Assembly: GCA_036346205.1 (NCBI GenBank) | Contig: JARFJB010000408.1 | Span: 72,501-136,500, forward strand | Reading direction: 5' to 3' | Origin: Vesta saturnalis | Taxonomy: Eukaryota > Arthropoda > Insecta > Coleoptera > Lampyridae | Length of the DNA stretch: 64,000 nt | Shown: piece by piece, positions 1 through 10,859 of the stretch | How positions within the stretch are numbered: the first letter of the stretch is position 1 | How the letters are laid out: every line of letters begins with the position of its first letter | Notes under the pieces: model-generated | Database searches by the model: none | The model's input: only the letters and a program-made list of their open reading frames with translations | What the model was told of the DNA's origin: nothing | Program-made: the position numbers and the translations under genes

Positions 1-1020
1 TTCTCCTTTGTTGTCATTATCTTTTCTTATACCTTTGTTATAGCTGAATATACTTTTAATTTTCTTCCCCACATTTACTGATTTTTGTAAATTATTGCTC
101 GATATATTTACACTATACAGTTTTTTCTTAATTGTTCAGTTTTAATTACAAACGGCGTGCGCAACAAACTGCAAGCGAGCTACGAAAAAACATGCTTTAA
201 TTATCAATGTTTTTTTAGATATTATACGTTATATATCGATCTATTAACTGGGTCGATTGTCTTATTGTACATTTATCACTCGCTATCAAAACATCAACTT
301 TCAATACGCACTTTGTAAATTATTACGTAACCTTTATTACCACCAACTTGATAGCATTTACAGTTTAATTCGCTTTAGCTTTTCTTTCTCACTGATAAGG
401 AAAATACCACTTATATTCTCTTAATACAATACTAACTGACTTTTTGTTATAAATTCACAATTTTAATTGCAGCATAAATCAAACTACAGCAACCGCTTTT
501 CAACTAATTCCGAATGCTTACTAGATGCGACCTTTCTTGATCGCTTACTTAGTGCGACTGTTTTAAATCAATACATCAATGCACTTGCAAATGCCGCGTA
601 TTTTAAATATTTTCAAATTGAATATATAGGTAACTTATTGAAATAAACTGAAACTTTTCATCTTAATATTAATTACATTCAAATACAACTAAACAATAAC
701 CATTTCTTTATCAAGAAAAATAATATATAAATATCTAATCTAGTATAATTTAGCGCAAAATTTTGATTTTTCTGAAGCTCGCGATACACAACATTTCAGT
801 GCGTACAAATCTCTAAGGAGTTTTTTTAATAAAAACCGACTAGTTAGGTGATTACATAAAAGATAAACAGACCTTGAAAAACAATTATGGTGTTCACGTT
901 CTTTGTGTGTAAGGTGCGGGGATGTCCCAGTTATGTAACCGCAATAACACCCTTTCACTATTAAATGCCTAAAACCTCAAATGTCTTTGTGGGGCTAAGA
1001 CTCTGACAAGTTTAGGAGTC
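1..1020. other. AT-rich stretch, no gene seen
   Basis: No frame of convincing coding character, no RNA gene and no repeat pair was recognised. The short open frames here have ordinary AT-rich composition and no domain. Confidence 0.6.
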
Positions 1021-1021
1021 A

Positions 1022-1300
1022 TAACGGTGTGTCATGAGGTAGTATGCGGGCCTCCTTATTAGAACACTGTTTCAAATTCCCTGCCATTCCCAGACATTTA
1101 AATCTGATTTTAAAATATACTACTAGGTGGAGCCACGATCAACTTCTATTACAGAAAACATTCGTTAGTTTTAAAAATATACCACTAGATGGCGTCACAA
1201 ACAATCGGTGGACCCGACAAGGGGAAAAGACGTGAGAACAAGATACGGAGGCCTATAGTTGTCTTATGAGATAGTACGTGCCCCCTTTATTAGAATACTA
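1022..1300. repeat. Diverged direct duplication
   Basis: Two short blocks occur twice in the same order and orientation. One begins near 1031 and 1267 (TCATGAGGTAGTATGCGGGC versus TTATGAGATAGTACGTGCCC) and continues into CTTATTAGAA(C/T)AC. The other begins near 1108 and 1169 (AATATACTACTAGGTGG versus AATATACCACTAGATGG). The spacing differs, so this is an old, rearranged duplication rather than a clean tandem repeat. Confidence 0.5.
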
Positions 1301-1301
1301 T

Positions 1302-1338
1302 CGCGTGAGTGCGTGCGTGCGCGCGTGCGTGCGTGCAT

Positions 1339-1399
<61 letters not shown>

Positions 1400-1400
1400 T
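1302..1400. repeat. GTGC/GT microsatellite
   Basis: A GTGC-type run passes into an almost pure (GT)n tract of about 70 bases. The Cys/Val-rich translation through it is an artefact of the dinucleotide repeat. Confidence 0.9.
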
Positions 1401-2209
1401 GTGTGTATGTATGTTAGTATCCACGATAACTCCAGAACGAAAATACCTACGTACCTAAAATTTTGTACTTGAGCTTAGAGCTGACTAGATTTTGGGAGAA
1501 ATTCAGCGGCGAAGAGGGGGGTTTATTAGGAGCAGCTTTTCGTTTTTATCAAATATTTCTAAAACAGCTATATATTTCAAAGATAAAAAAAAAACCACGG
1601 CTCCTTTCGGCAAGTTTAATTGGCAACAGATTTATAAGCAACCCTACGCGATGCCTAGTGTGAATTGATGGTGTAACAAATAGTAAACAAGTTGGTAAGG
1701 TATTACAAATAATTCAATTTTTTGATCTGAATATAACTTTTTATTACCTTCCAACCTAGATATAGATATGTAGGTATAGAAGGTTATTAGCTCATTTTAC
1801 AACTTTAGACCAAGTTTCGCCAAGATCGGCCACCATGTCTGGATGTCTGTTTGTGTGAGTGTGTGAGTGTGAGTGTGAGTGTGCGTGTGCGTGTGCGTGT
1901 GCGTGTGCGTGTGCGTGAGTGCGTGAGTGCGTGAGTGTGAGTGTGAGTGTGAGTGTGGGTGTGGGTGTGGGTGTGAGTGTGAGCGTGAGCGTGAGTGTGA
2001 GTGTGAGTGCGAGTGCGAGTGCGAGTGCGAGCGCGTGCGAGTGCGTGTGCATGTGCGTGAGCGCGTGAGTGCGTGAGTGCGTGAGTGTGAGCGTGAGCGT
2101 GAGCGTGGGTGTGGGTGTGGGTGTGAGTGTGGATGTGAGTGTGAGTGTGAGTGTGAGTGTGAGTGTGGGTGTGAGTGTGAGTGTGGGTGTGGGTGTGGGT
2201 GTGGGTGTG

Positions 2210-2251
<42 letters not shown>

Positions 2252-2555
2252 AGTGTGAGTGTGAGTGTGAGTGTGAGTGTGAGTGTGAGTGTGAATGTGA
2301 GTGTGAGTGTAAGTGTGAGTGTGAGTGTGCGTATGAGTGTGAGTGTGAGTGCGTGCGTGCGTGCGTGCGTGTGTGTGCGTGTCTGTGTGTATGTATGTTA
2401 GTATCCACGATAACTCCTGAAAATACCTACGTACGTATCTAAAATTTAAGCTTGTTTTCATTTGGCGACGAGGGGCGTTCATTAGGGGCAGTTTTTGGTT
2501 TTTATCAAATATTTCTAAAACAGCTACATATATCAAAGATATAAAAATACCAAGA
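1399..2555. repeat. About 170-bp direct repeat pair, each after a GT-rich satellite
   Basis: The segment after the first GT tract (about 1399-1590) recurs after the second (about 2385-2550). Both start GTATGTATGTTAGTATCCAC and share ACCTACGTAC, the purine-rich GGCGA(A/C)GAGGGG core and the tail TCAAATATTTCTAAAACAGC. The second copy lacks short pieces. The unit therefore seems to be 'GT satellite plus 170-bp body' present twice, as in repeat families that carry a microsatellite at one end. Confidence 0.7.
1852..2394. repeat. Compound hexanucleotide satellite (GTGTGA/GTGCGT/GTGTGG/GTGTCG)
   Basis: About 540 bases of 6-mers sharing GTG. Blocks are homogenised: GTGAGT, then GTGCGT, GTGGGT, again GAGTGT, then GTCGGT and back to GAGTGT. 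All long open frames here (Ser-Val, His-Thr or Cys-Glu alternations) follow from the repeat and are not genes. Confidence 0.9.
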
Positions 2556-2663
2556 TATAGACCTTGAACATATCGATTAATTATTTTCTATGCAAGTGAT
2601 GAAGCTGTATTATCGATATTTTTATAGAAGTGGGCCGCTTTGAAATTTTTTACGTTAACATGT

Positions 2664-2975
2664 ATTTATGTCTATTAATCTCTACCTGACATGAAGTTTT
2701 AAACGTCATTCTGACTAGATTGTTGTTTTTGCTTTTACAATGTTGCCTGTTTTCGTTATGAACGTATAAAAATGGTTGCATAGTTATCCTAAAAAAATTG
2801 AAATTAAAATGATTCCATTTCCTTTCATTTAAGTTGGCACCTAGATGTCTATTAACCTCTGTCTGTCGTGAAGTTTTAAACGTCTGTTTGGCGTAAATTA
2901 TTGTTTTTACGTTTACAATGTTGCCTATTTTCGCAATGAACTTCTTATAAAGGACATTGCACAATTATCTTAAAA
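2664..2975. repeat. Two-copy tandem repeat, period about 180 bp
   Basis: Copy 1 starts near 2664 and copy 2 near 2845. Both contain ATGTCTATTAA, GAAGTTTTAAACGTC, TTTACAATGTTGCCT and end in TTATC(C/T)TAAAAAAA. The GTTGCC/GGCAAC and AAGTTGGCAC words also occur in the repeat at 61.1-61.5 kb, so the two may be related. Confidence 0.6.
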
Positions 2976-4500
2976 AAAGTAGGATGTAGGTTGGAAGGTA
3001 TTGTGGTGTTTCACACCAGATATTTATTTTTATTATATAGTAAATTTTAATTTATTGCACAACATAATTCCCAATAAACCGTTAGTGGTATGAAATACAA
3101 TGTTGATACTTGAGTTGAGTTACGTAACGTTTATTCCTAGATATGTCAAAATTTCCGTTGTCGTATACTTTTGCACTGTTAATTAAATTATAAAGGGTTA
3201 GATTGTAACTCTTACGCTATCATAATTTTAATGAACCGCCCTTGTTTTAAAAAATTATACCTCGCAACAATAAATGCGTAAAAAGCTCTAGTTACGAAAA
3301 TAATTATTAATTGGATTTACAAAACGCGTTTTTAGTATAAAGCAATGATATTGGTTAAAAATTAGTAATCAATTTTTGTTTGCCATCATTGCCACAATGC
3401 AACCAATTTAAAAAGGGTGCGTTAATCAGAAATACTATCAAACCGTAAGCAATTAAAAATAATACATCAATAAGTGCACTAGAATATCGAAGTAGAAAAA
3501 CTAAGCTGTAATACAGTTTATAGGTACATTGGTATGATCAAATGCGACTAAAACTTAGTGGTAATTAAAACTTTGGCAATTCTGAACATGCATATATTTT
3601 TAAGCAACGCCACGATTATATTTTGCGACATCCATTCACCAATTAAAGTGAGTTATTATAATAGTTTCAATTTTAATCTATTATAAACTAAACACGAAAG
3701 ATATATACCGGAAGTTTTTTTAGGTTAAAATTATTTTTAGTTAGAATGCTAATATTATCTTATTACTTCATTTTGGGATGAATTGATCATTGTTATTGCA
3801 TAATATAAATGTACAAATTCTAACTGCCTATGATACTATTAATTATTGTAGGTTAAGAAAGATAGAAATAGTAGGTAATTAAGAAAAATTAAAAAATAAA
3901 AACTGATATAGGATAAATTTCATTATTTTGATTTGTAAAATTTAGTAAAATTTATAAAGTATAATTGCAATCCGTCATTCGACAAAGTACAATGTGAGTT
4001 TAAAAAATATTTGTACCACATAATTGAGAAGATTAATAATAATAAAGATTTTTAAAGCTTTGGAAGAAAGAGATATAACATTGCATTGCAAAAGGACAAG
4101 AACCTAAAATAATAATGGCGCACCAATAGCTATGTTAGACTCAATACTCGAATTTCGACAATGCCCGATTAAATGCGCACAACTAGTTTTGAGCAACGAA
4201 TTTTTCCCAAACCCAAAATTTCACATTTAATCGGTTATTGAGTGTAACAAAATAAGCAGAAGTAGTTTTGCGCATTTCTGAATGACCAATACTAGTTTTG
4301 TTTGCTTTATTCAATGAACGTCCGATCGTCCGAACCCGAATAGAAAAATTGGGTTATGTTATTGGTTATTTGTTGAAGTTTGTTTTTGTATTAAGTGCAA
4401 TAAATATGACAATATGCAAGGTGAATTCGAATCACTACTATCTCGCCTATTGGGAGCTTCTGGTACTCAAAAACATAATGTTGTGACAATAAACCTTTAG
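2976..4500. other. AT-rich stretch, no gene seen
   Basis: Strongly AT-rich, with no supported gene or repeat. A few phrases near 4100-4340 resemble coding sequence but no frame is sustained. Confidence 0.5.
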
Positions 4501-6090
4501 CTTACTGTATTAAGTGAGGTTAAAGAGGCAAATTTGTTCAAATCTGCATCAAAACCTCTATCTTCAAAGCAGTACAGAAGAATATCTGATGAAGTATTTC
4601 CTATAATTCACCAGGAACATTTTTTTACAAGTCATAAACGGCATAAAGGTTTGTCTGGAATATTAATTAAATTTATTTTTTATTGCCTATTTTATTTTTA
4701 TTTTAGTATTGGAAGAAGAATTTAAAAAGAAGTATGCAAACACGGCTAGAGAAATTATTAACATATACTTAAAACTGTGTGAAACCTCAACTAAAGAAAA
4801 CCGCTTAAGGAATTGTTGTTAAACCTATTTTAAGTAAACTCATGAATTCTCGATGCCCAATCGACCTTATTGATATGCAGACTGAACCCGATTGAGAATA
4901 TAAATTCATATTAAATTACCAAGACCACTTAACAAAATTTTGTATATTACGTCCATTGAAGAGTAAGGCTGCAGAAACTGCTAGGAATCTAATAAAAAAA
5001 ATTTGTTTATTTGGGGCGCCATCTATTCTTTATTCTGCCAACGGCCGTGAATTTTCTATGCAGGTAATAAATAATTTAAAGTGTCTATGGTCCCATTTGA
5101 AAATTGTACATGGAAAACCTTGACACTCATACAGACAAGGTTCTGTGGAACGTTGTAACCGAGATATGCTCTTATATGTCCGATGAAAATACCAGACACT
5201 GGGCTGACGGGTTGTGTTTTATCTAATAAAAAAAAACAGTGCAATCAAGCGAACGCCGTATAAGGCTATGTTTTGGTGCTCTCAGAGAAATGGTTTAAAA
5301 ACACTGACTTACCTCAAGATGTGGTTGGTTCATTAGAATCTGACGACGACCTTTAAAAATTGTTGAAAGAAACTACAGAATTTCAACATACAATAGAAAA
5401 TAAATTGACTGAATAGACAGAAGCGGAAACTCTTGAAAAAGAAGTGCAAGTTTCTATTATCGATGAGGCGATAGAAAATACGAAAATGTTTGAAGAAAAT
5501 GTGGATATTTCTATTGTAGATACGAAAATGGAAAATACGACGGATAAAACTATGTATGGTTTTATTGAAGAAGAAATACACAATATTGTAAATGAAGAAA
5601 TGTAATCTTTTGTTGAAATTGAACAAATTAATGAAAATTTGTTATGTATTGTGTGTCAAAAACCTCTCATGATTGTGGAAATCTACTCACAATGTAATGG
5701 AAAAGTCCATTTTATTGTTTTCTTTGCCCACGTTCCTGCGATATAACTAGGAATCGTGAAAACGCTAAAAGAGGTTTAGAAGGACAAGCCAATTTGATGC
5801 TCGCACAATCAAATCAGAAATTTAAACCATCCCTAGTTGGCGACAATATCCTTTTGCGATTACCAGACGTGGATCGTGGCACCACGAAACGTAATTGCTG
5901 TTGAAGCCAGTTGATGAAGGATTTTACAAATTAGCAACTGGAGTTTTACAAAAAATGTTTTGTAGAAATGAGTTTCAGTTGGCTGATGATAATATTTTTA
6001 TAGACAACAAAGATGTTAGCAACAAAAACGAAATATCACTTAGAGCTGCATCCTCTAATATATTTGGATCTATTTCTTTCGGTGCAATAA
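4501..6090 (+). pseudogene. KRBA2/Ginger-like DDE integrase gene remnant
   Basis: Read across several frames this matches the insect 'KRAB-A domain-containing protein 2-like' integrase family, transposon-derived genes with a retroviral-type integrase core. Visible in order: an N-terminal segment at 4520-4648; a 58-base intron 4649-4706 (GTTTGT...TTTTAG) whose removal keeps the frame; the DLIDMQ strand with the first catalytic Asp near 4862-4880; a NYQDH..KF..LRPLKSKAAE segment; GAPSILYSANGREF near 5020; QGSVER with the catalytic Glu near 5140; a Cys-rich piece near 5640; and VDRG..APRNV to RNEF near 5870-5980. The second catalytic Asp is replaced (SANGREF where SDNGREF is expected). Many stops and shifts make it a dead copy. 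Family recognised from memory of motif order, not by search. Confidence 0.65.
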
Positions 6091-6468
6091 AAAGTGTGTA
6101 AACAGAGCATATTCTTGCCGAAGAAAAAATGTATTGTGCAATTCTAAATGCCATCACTCTAGTTCTTGCTCAAATAAATAATGTCTGGTTAGATATTATT
6201 TTGTCCCATTATATATTGCTTTATAAGAGTGCAGACTTTTTAGTTTATTTAGCAAACTTTGTAGCTACGGCACGTTTTTTTCATAAGAATGACGTCGGTT
6301 TAGATGGAAAGTAACGAAGCTTACCTACTTCAAATTTACCTTCTAGCCACAGCTGCAGATATTACTTAATTCATAGAACGAGAAGAAAAGACACCTGATC
6401 AGGACAGGAAATATTGTTTAAGCGGTATGAAAAATATTTTAAAAAATATAAGTAGTATTTTGTATTTA
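6091..6468. other. Short unassigned stretch left of piggyBac
   Basis: No gene is supported. An open frame at 6129-6314 has no recognisable motif. Confidence 0.4.
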
Positions 6469-6886
6469 CCCATTCATGGCCATGTTCCAAAATTGGAACA
6501 ATGTCTAATTTAACATCCGGTTAATAGGTAGCGCTTCAAGTATGTTTGAACTATTTTTTGTTAGTTTCCAGATATTCAGTTGATGCACCTACATTGTTAT
6601 TTGTGTTCTGCATATTAGTTTTTACCGGATTATTAGTGAATATACACAACGTAGGCAGGTAATTATCTTTTTTTATAAACACTACGTCATTGCATGTATT
6701 AGTTTCATAAATTATTATTTCTTTTATCATCGTAACATTCAATTGTACTATTGAGAGAGGTTTAGTTGTTTGAAAAAGTTTGGTTAGGTTTTGGAATTAT
6801 ATAGACCTCCATTTTTAGGTATGTTCCGATTTTGGAACTTGGCGTTTTTTAAGTGTAGTAAATTGAATTTTTTATTTATAGGTAAA

Positions 6887-8206
6887 ATGGACACAAAAAC
6901 GTTTTATGGGAAGAAAAAAAGATATATGTCTGATAGTCTTAACCGTTTATTGGACAAAATTAATGAAGAAAACTTTGATTCAGCCGACATTTACATCACA
7001 CCCCCCGCAGATGACTCCGAAGGTGACTCAGAGCTATCCAACAACGAAATGAAGTGGACTTTGCTAATAAGTTTTCCTCAAAAATACTCTGCGCTCCAGC
7101 TGAGGCATCTTTACAAATGCATGGCAATCGTGTATATGACACAAGTGATGATGAGTCAGAAAATGGGACTCTTTCTGAAGAAACGGAATCCACTAATAGT
7201 AAAAAGTTGGATAAGAAAAAAAAATTAACAGGCCACTTCAAGCGGAAATAAAAATAGGTTAAAGAAAAGGAAAGTGCAGTGCATAGAAAGCGACAGCAGC
7301 GAAAGCGAAATTGAAAAAATTAATAAAAGTAAAAGCAAGAAGATATCAATAGAAAAATGGAATGACGGAGATCTTGTAAGCCCTGCATGTCTAATGTTAC
7401 TTCAACACCAACACAAGACATAAAACTGAGTAGTCCTGTCGATCTACTTCAAAGGTTTTGGGATAGCTATATTATTGAGTATGTCAGAGATCAGTCAATA
7501 AAGTATGCAAAAGAAAATAATGCAAATAGTATGTTTGACGTATCTGTTGATGACATAAACAATTTTTTTGTCATCCTTATGATATCTGGATACAGCCCTA
7601 AACCAAGACGCGATATGTATTGAAGTTTAGATGCAGATCTAAGAAATCCGGCCATTGCTGATGCTATGTCCCGCAATAGATTTAGGGAAATTTTAAGAAA
7701 CCTACACTTTGCAGATAATACGCACCTACCTCAGGATGACAAATTCGGCAAAATCCGTCCACTGATTGATCATCTAAACCAAAAATTTTTGGAAAATTTA
7801 CCCGAAATAGAAAATGTTGATGTTGACGAATCAATGGTTCCGTACTACAGTCACCATAGCTGTAAGCAAAGAATTTTAGGCAAACCAATTAGATACGGGT
7901 TTAAATGTTGGTCGATAAACAATTCACATGGTTATTTAATAAGTACAGAGCCTTATCAGGGAAAAGGAACGTATCTTCAAAATTCGAAGCTTGGTCTTGG
8001 AGCATCAGTAGTAACCACATTTACAGGCAGACTTAAACAATTTTATCCAGACCGTCAATACAATTTTTTTATAGATAATTTTTTTACTGGTTTGCCGCTT
8101 CTTAGAAAAATGACTGAACTTGGGTATGGTTGTACAGGAACAATACGTCAAAATCGAACTGAAAATTGTCCTCTCAACGAAAAGGAAGCAAAAAAAGAAA
8201 AAAGGG
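6887..8206 (+). pseudogene. piggyBac transposase, 5' part
   Basis: The ATG at 6887 (MDTKTFYGKKKR) follows a TTTATTTATAG stretch, so an upstream exon is possible. The N-terminal acidic/basic region shifts frame near 7052, 7385 and once more between, and a TGA stands where Trp is expected at 7621-7623 (DMY-stop-SLD). The catalytic domain then runs open from about 7624: DVDESM near 7830 carries the first catalytic Asp and FFIDNFFTG near 8075 the second. The reading frame continues into the Polinton target site AAAGGG and resumes in the same phase at 26682, so the insertion by itself is the only large break in this half of the catalytic domain. Likely a dead copy because of the nonsense codon. 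Confidence 0.85.
8201..8206. repeat. Polinton target-site duplication, left copy
   Basis: AAAGGG directly before the left terminal repeat, identical to 26676-26681. Six bp is the duplication length expected of Polinton integrases. Confidence 0.95.
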
Positions 8207-8749
8207 AGTAGGTAAGATTGGAGACTTTTGGGACACCACCACAAAAACCGGTTTTCCACATTTCCAAGGTTACCACAAAAACCGGTTTCCCACCGTACCA
8301 AGGTCAAAAAAGCGCAATGTGTGACCTACTTACATATCATTACCACAAACCCACGGTCACAAACCCCGATTTCCTGTTCCACAACTACAAGGCTATCTGT
8401 GCGACATATCATTACCACAAAACCAGGGTCACAAGCTCCGCTTTTCTGTTCCACTATTACAAGGCTATCCGACCACGCTTTCCTGTTTCACAATTACAAG
8501 GTCATCCGCGTGACCTACTTTATGCTTAGCCACCTGCTTGCTACTCTATACCCCACTTGTATGTTTTTGTCCACTTGTATGTTTTTGCTCAACCTCACTT
8601 TTTACCAAAATAAAAGAAAACAATATGTTAATATATTTAATTAATGTATTACTCAGATATATGATTTTCTTTAGGAATAAAACATTTTGGTTTAGTACAA
8701 GTGCAAAAGGTCCTCTCGACTTCTGTGTCATTACATCTGCGTGGACGTG
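8207..8749 (+). repeat. Polinton left terminal inverted repeat
   Basis: Matches the reverse complement of 26130-26675. Over the outer roughly 500 bases I count about six substitutions and three one-base length differences, all in T or A runs where the left copy is shorter. The inner 35 bases diverge more. Internally it has a repeated composite word, TTCCAC-N4/6-CAAGG, and a tandem CCACTTGTATGTTTTTG. CAAGG occurs at 8265, 8299, 8388, 8460 and 8497. The short open frames are not convincing genes. Confidence 0.95.
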
Positions 8750-9002
8750 CAGTGTGGTGTGATGTTTCTCTGTACTACATATGCATCAGCTTATCATGGT
8801 GAGCAGCATGAAGATATGTTTGAACATATACAAAATGTAATGCATGTTTGTTTGTCTAGCAGTCTGTCAGTCGGTCAGTCTGTTTGTCTAGCAGTCTGTC
8901 AATCTGTTGGTCTATATAGTCAACGCGCTCAGTCAGTTAGTGGTCGGTAGTGGTCTGCAGCCGCACTATTGAGGATGTCGGTCTTTTTCTGAAAATAAAA
9001 AC
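8750..9002. other. Spacer with GTC-rich short repeats
   Basis: Between the left terminal repeat and the first gene. TTTGTCTAGCAGTCTGTCA occurs twice (about 8849 and 8883) among other GTC/GTCAGT words. No coding frame is supported. Confidence 0.6.
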
Positions 9003-10586
9003 CTAAGTAGCTGGAGAAATGTGGCAGTAGGTATACTTACTATGTCTGTCTCGATCACTAGGAAAGACCATGTGTCGAAGAGCTACATTACGAACTCGGA
9101 TGAGTTCGTAGAGTCCTGCAATCTCTTCGACAGTTTCCAGTATCGTTTCCAGATGTATAATGGCGTGATCGTACCCACTGAGTACAACGAGGCTTGTAAC
9201 ATTATTCCAGTCAAGGTATAATGTTACAAGCCTAGTGTGGGCTCGGTCTAGCTGCTCCTCTAGAGAGCTCTCCGTAATCACGACATCATAATTCCGGACA
9301 AATGGTACTATGGTGGTCAGCTAGAAAAACCAGATGCATTAGTATAGCATTAGTGTAAAGGGGAATACATACCGTGAATGTTAGACGTTCCCAGGTGATA
9401 ATGCGATGCGCGTAAAAGAGCCAGTACCACGCAGCAATTAGCAAAAAAGCTGTATTGCTTTGCGCAGCACTGTCTCCTGACGCCATCGAATGCATGATAT
9501 TGGATACCGGGGGAAGCAGAGTGCGGCCAATAGTCATGGGAATGTGGGTAGCCCAAAACCAGGTGTCTTCAATAATTTCGTCTTCGTCGTCGTGCATGTC
9601 AGAGTCATCCCGTTGTCCTGGACTTCCTGGGCTGCGTCATCCAGTTCCTGTTCACGGTTTCGTTGTACAATAGCCTCGAGGTCTTGATCGCTTTGTTCGA
9701 GGCTTTGCATGTTATTTGTTAGAGAGTTCATGAAGTCGTCTTCGTCACTGCTCGCTTCAATGACGACTTCATTGATGAACTCTACGTCTAAGTCTTCGTT
9801 GTTGTCGTAGGGCGTCATTGTCATAGTCGTCTGAATCGTAGCTGTAGGCAGGGTCCATTATTACGTCGGAGTCGTAGTCACCAATGTTGAGATAGTCGTT
9901 CCCAGCACATGAGGAACAAACCGCCTCAACACTGGAAGACACTGTGCTGCATACATCACTATCGTAGGCAGCATCGTCGGCGTCACTGATAGTGATGACG
10001 TCAGCGTAAGGTATGTCTAATGTATTTGTCTCCGCAGCACTGTCGAGCTCCTGTGGAGAATCCAGGACTACGGTCGTCTGTTCATAGATTGTATCGTCAC
10101 TGGTTGAGCTACCCACGTCAATTGGAGTGGAATAGGGTTGAGGATGTATACCACTTCAGGGAAGAGGGCTGAAGTGTTGGACTGTAGGGATGGATGGGTA
10201 GAGGTGTGGAGGAAGCCAACGGGCTAAAGGTGGAGGGATAGTTAGGGCTGGATGGAAATAGTGTGGAGGAAACGTGAGGTGTTGGAGGGATCTCGGGATA
10301 GGACTTGCCGAAGAAAAAATGCCTCAGGCGATATAGATTGGTCCACCTGAAAAAAAAAAAAAAAAGTTACAAATACATTAATAGTGCAAGAAAAAAAAAA
10401 TTATGGTCTTACCTGATACATTTCTTCGGCGCCAGATGAAGCAGATGATGGGGAAGTTGGTGTAGCATTCATCTCGATTTTTTTCGTCTGTATTACTTTA
10501 GAAGCAGTTGTACGAATGATTTCTACTGTTTTCCTTTCGCTAAATATAGGTGTTTCCCCCACAAAAAAACAACGTTTTTCATGCAT
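9003..10586 (-). CDS. Acidic Polinton protein of unknown function, three exons
   Basis: Not recognised with certainty. The ATG is at 10586. Exon 1 (10586-10413) ends CAG|GTAAGA; a 66-base intron (10412-10347) ends in a long T tract plus CAG. Exon 2 (10346-9373) ends ACG|GTATGT; a 52-base intron (9372-9321) has a TACTAAT branch-site match and ends TTTTTCTAG. Exon 3 (9320-9003) follows in phase and ends TAG. The product is Ser/Thr/Pro-rich, then Asp/Ser-rich (DSDDYDND-type runs), then has a hydrophobic helix-rich end including AFLLIAAWYWLFYAHR and ITWERLTFT. Frame breaks occur near 10200-10150, 9810 and 9605. It is divergently transcribed from the gene at 10860 across a repeat array. The helical C-terminus could be a Bcl-2-like fold (weak) or another small helical domain. 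Confidence 0.55.
9321..9372 (-). other. 52-base spliceosomal intron
   Basis: On the minus strand it begins GTATGT, contains TACTAAT about 18-24 bases before the end, and ends TTTTTCTAG. Removing it joins two open frames in phase 0 and skips an in-frame stop, which supports it strongly. Confidence 0.75.
10347..10412 (-). other. 66-base spliceosomal intron
   Basis: On the minus strand it starts GTAAGA directly after CAG and ends in about 15 T plus CAG. The frame after the acceptor needs one nearby frame correction to stay open, so the exon junction is less certain than the donor. Confidence 0.55.
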
Positions 10587-10610
10587 TTTTAGAGGACATT
10601 TTTCACGGTT

Positions 10611-10855
10611 TTTTTATTTGCGGACTTAGAAAATATTTCAAAAAATTAATTGTGGACTTAGCAAATATTTAAAAAAATAATTTTTGGACTTAGAAAATAT
10701 TTCAAAAATTATTTGTGGACTTAGAAAATATTTCAAAAATTATTTGTGGAATTTTGAATAAATTCATATAAGACTTATTATAATTTCAATAAATCTTTTT
10801 CGGACTTAGAATAATTTCAATAAATCTTTTTCGGACTTAGAATAATTTCAATAAA
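10611..10855. promoter_or_regulatory. 31/32-bp repeat array in a divergent promoter
   Basis: GGACTTAG recurs at 10622, 10654, 10686, 10717, 10802 and 10833, with decayed units at 10748 and 10771. Spacing is 32, 32, 31, 31, (23), 31 and 31. The first four units share AAATATTTCAAAAATTATTTGT and the last ones share AATAATTTCAATAAATC. The array fills the space between two divergent ATGs (10586 minus, 10860 plus), so it most likely contains shared promoter or enhancer sites. Iterated origin- or packaging-type sites are the alternative. Confidence 0.6.
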
Positions 10856-10859
10856 CTAT

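Noticed and set aside
1805..2536. Long open frames across the GT/CA satellites (His-Thr, Ser-Val, Cys-Glu alternations)
   Set aside because: They arise from a 6-bp period without stop codons; no start context or domain.
8218..8762. Open frames within the terminal inverted repeats
   Set aside because: They translate tandem non-coding repeats and occur at both ends only because of the repeat; no start context or domain.
10611..10855. CRISPR array
   Set aside because: Regular 31/32-bp period, but units are contiguous AT-rich repeats without unique spacers, in a eukaryotic element.
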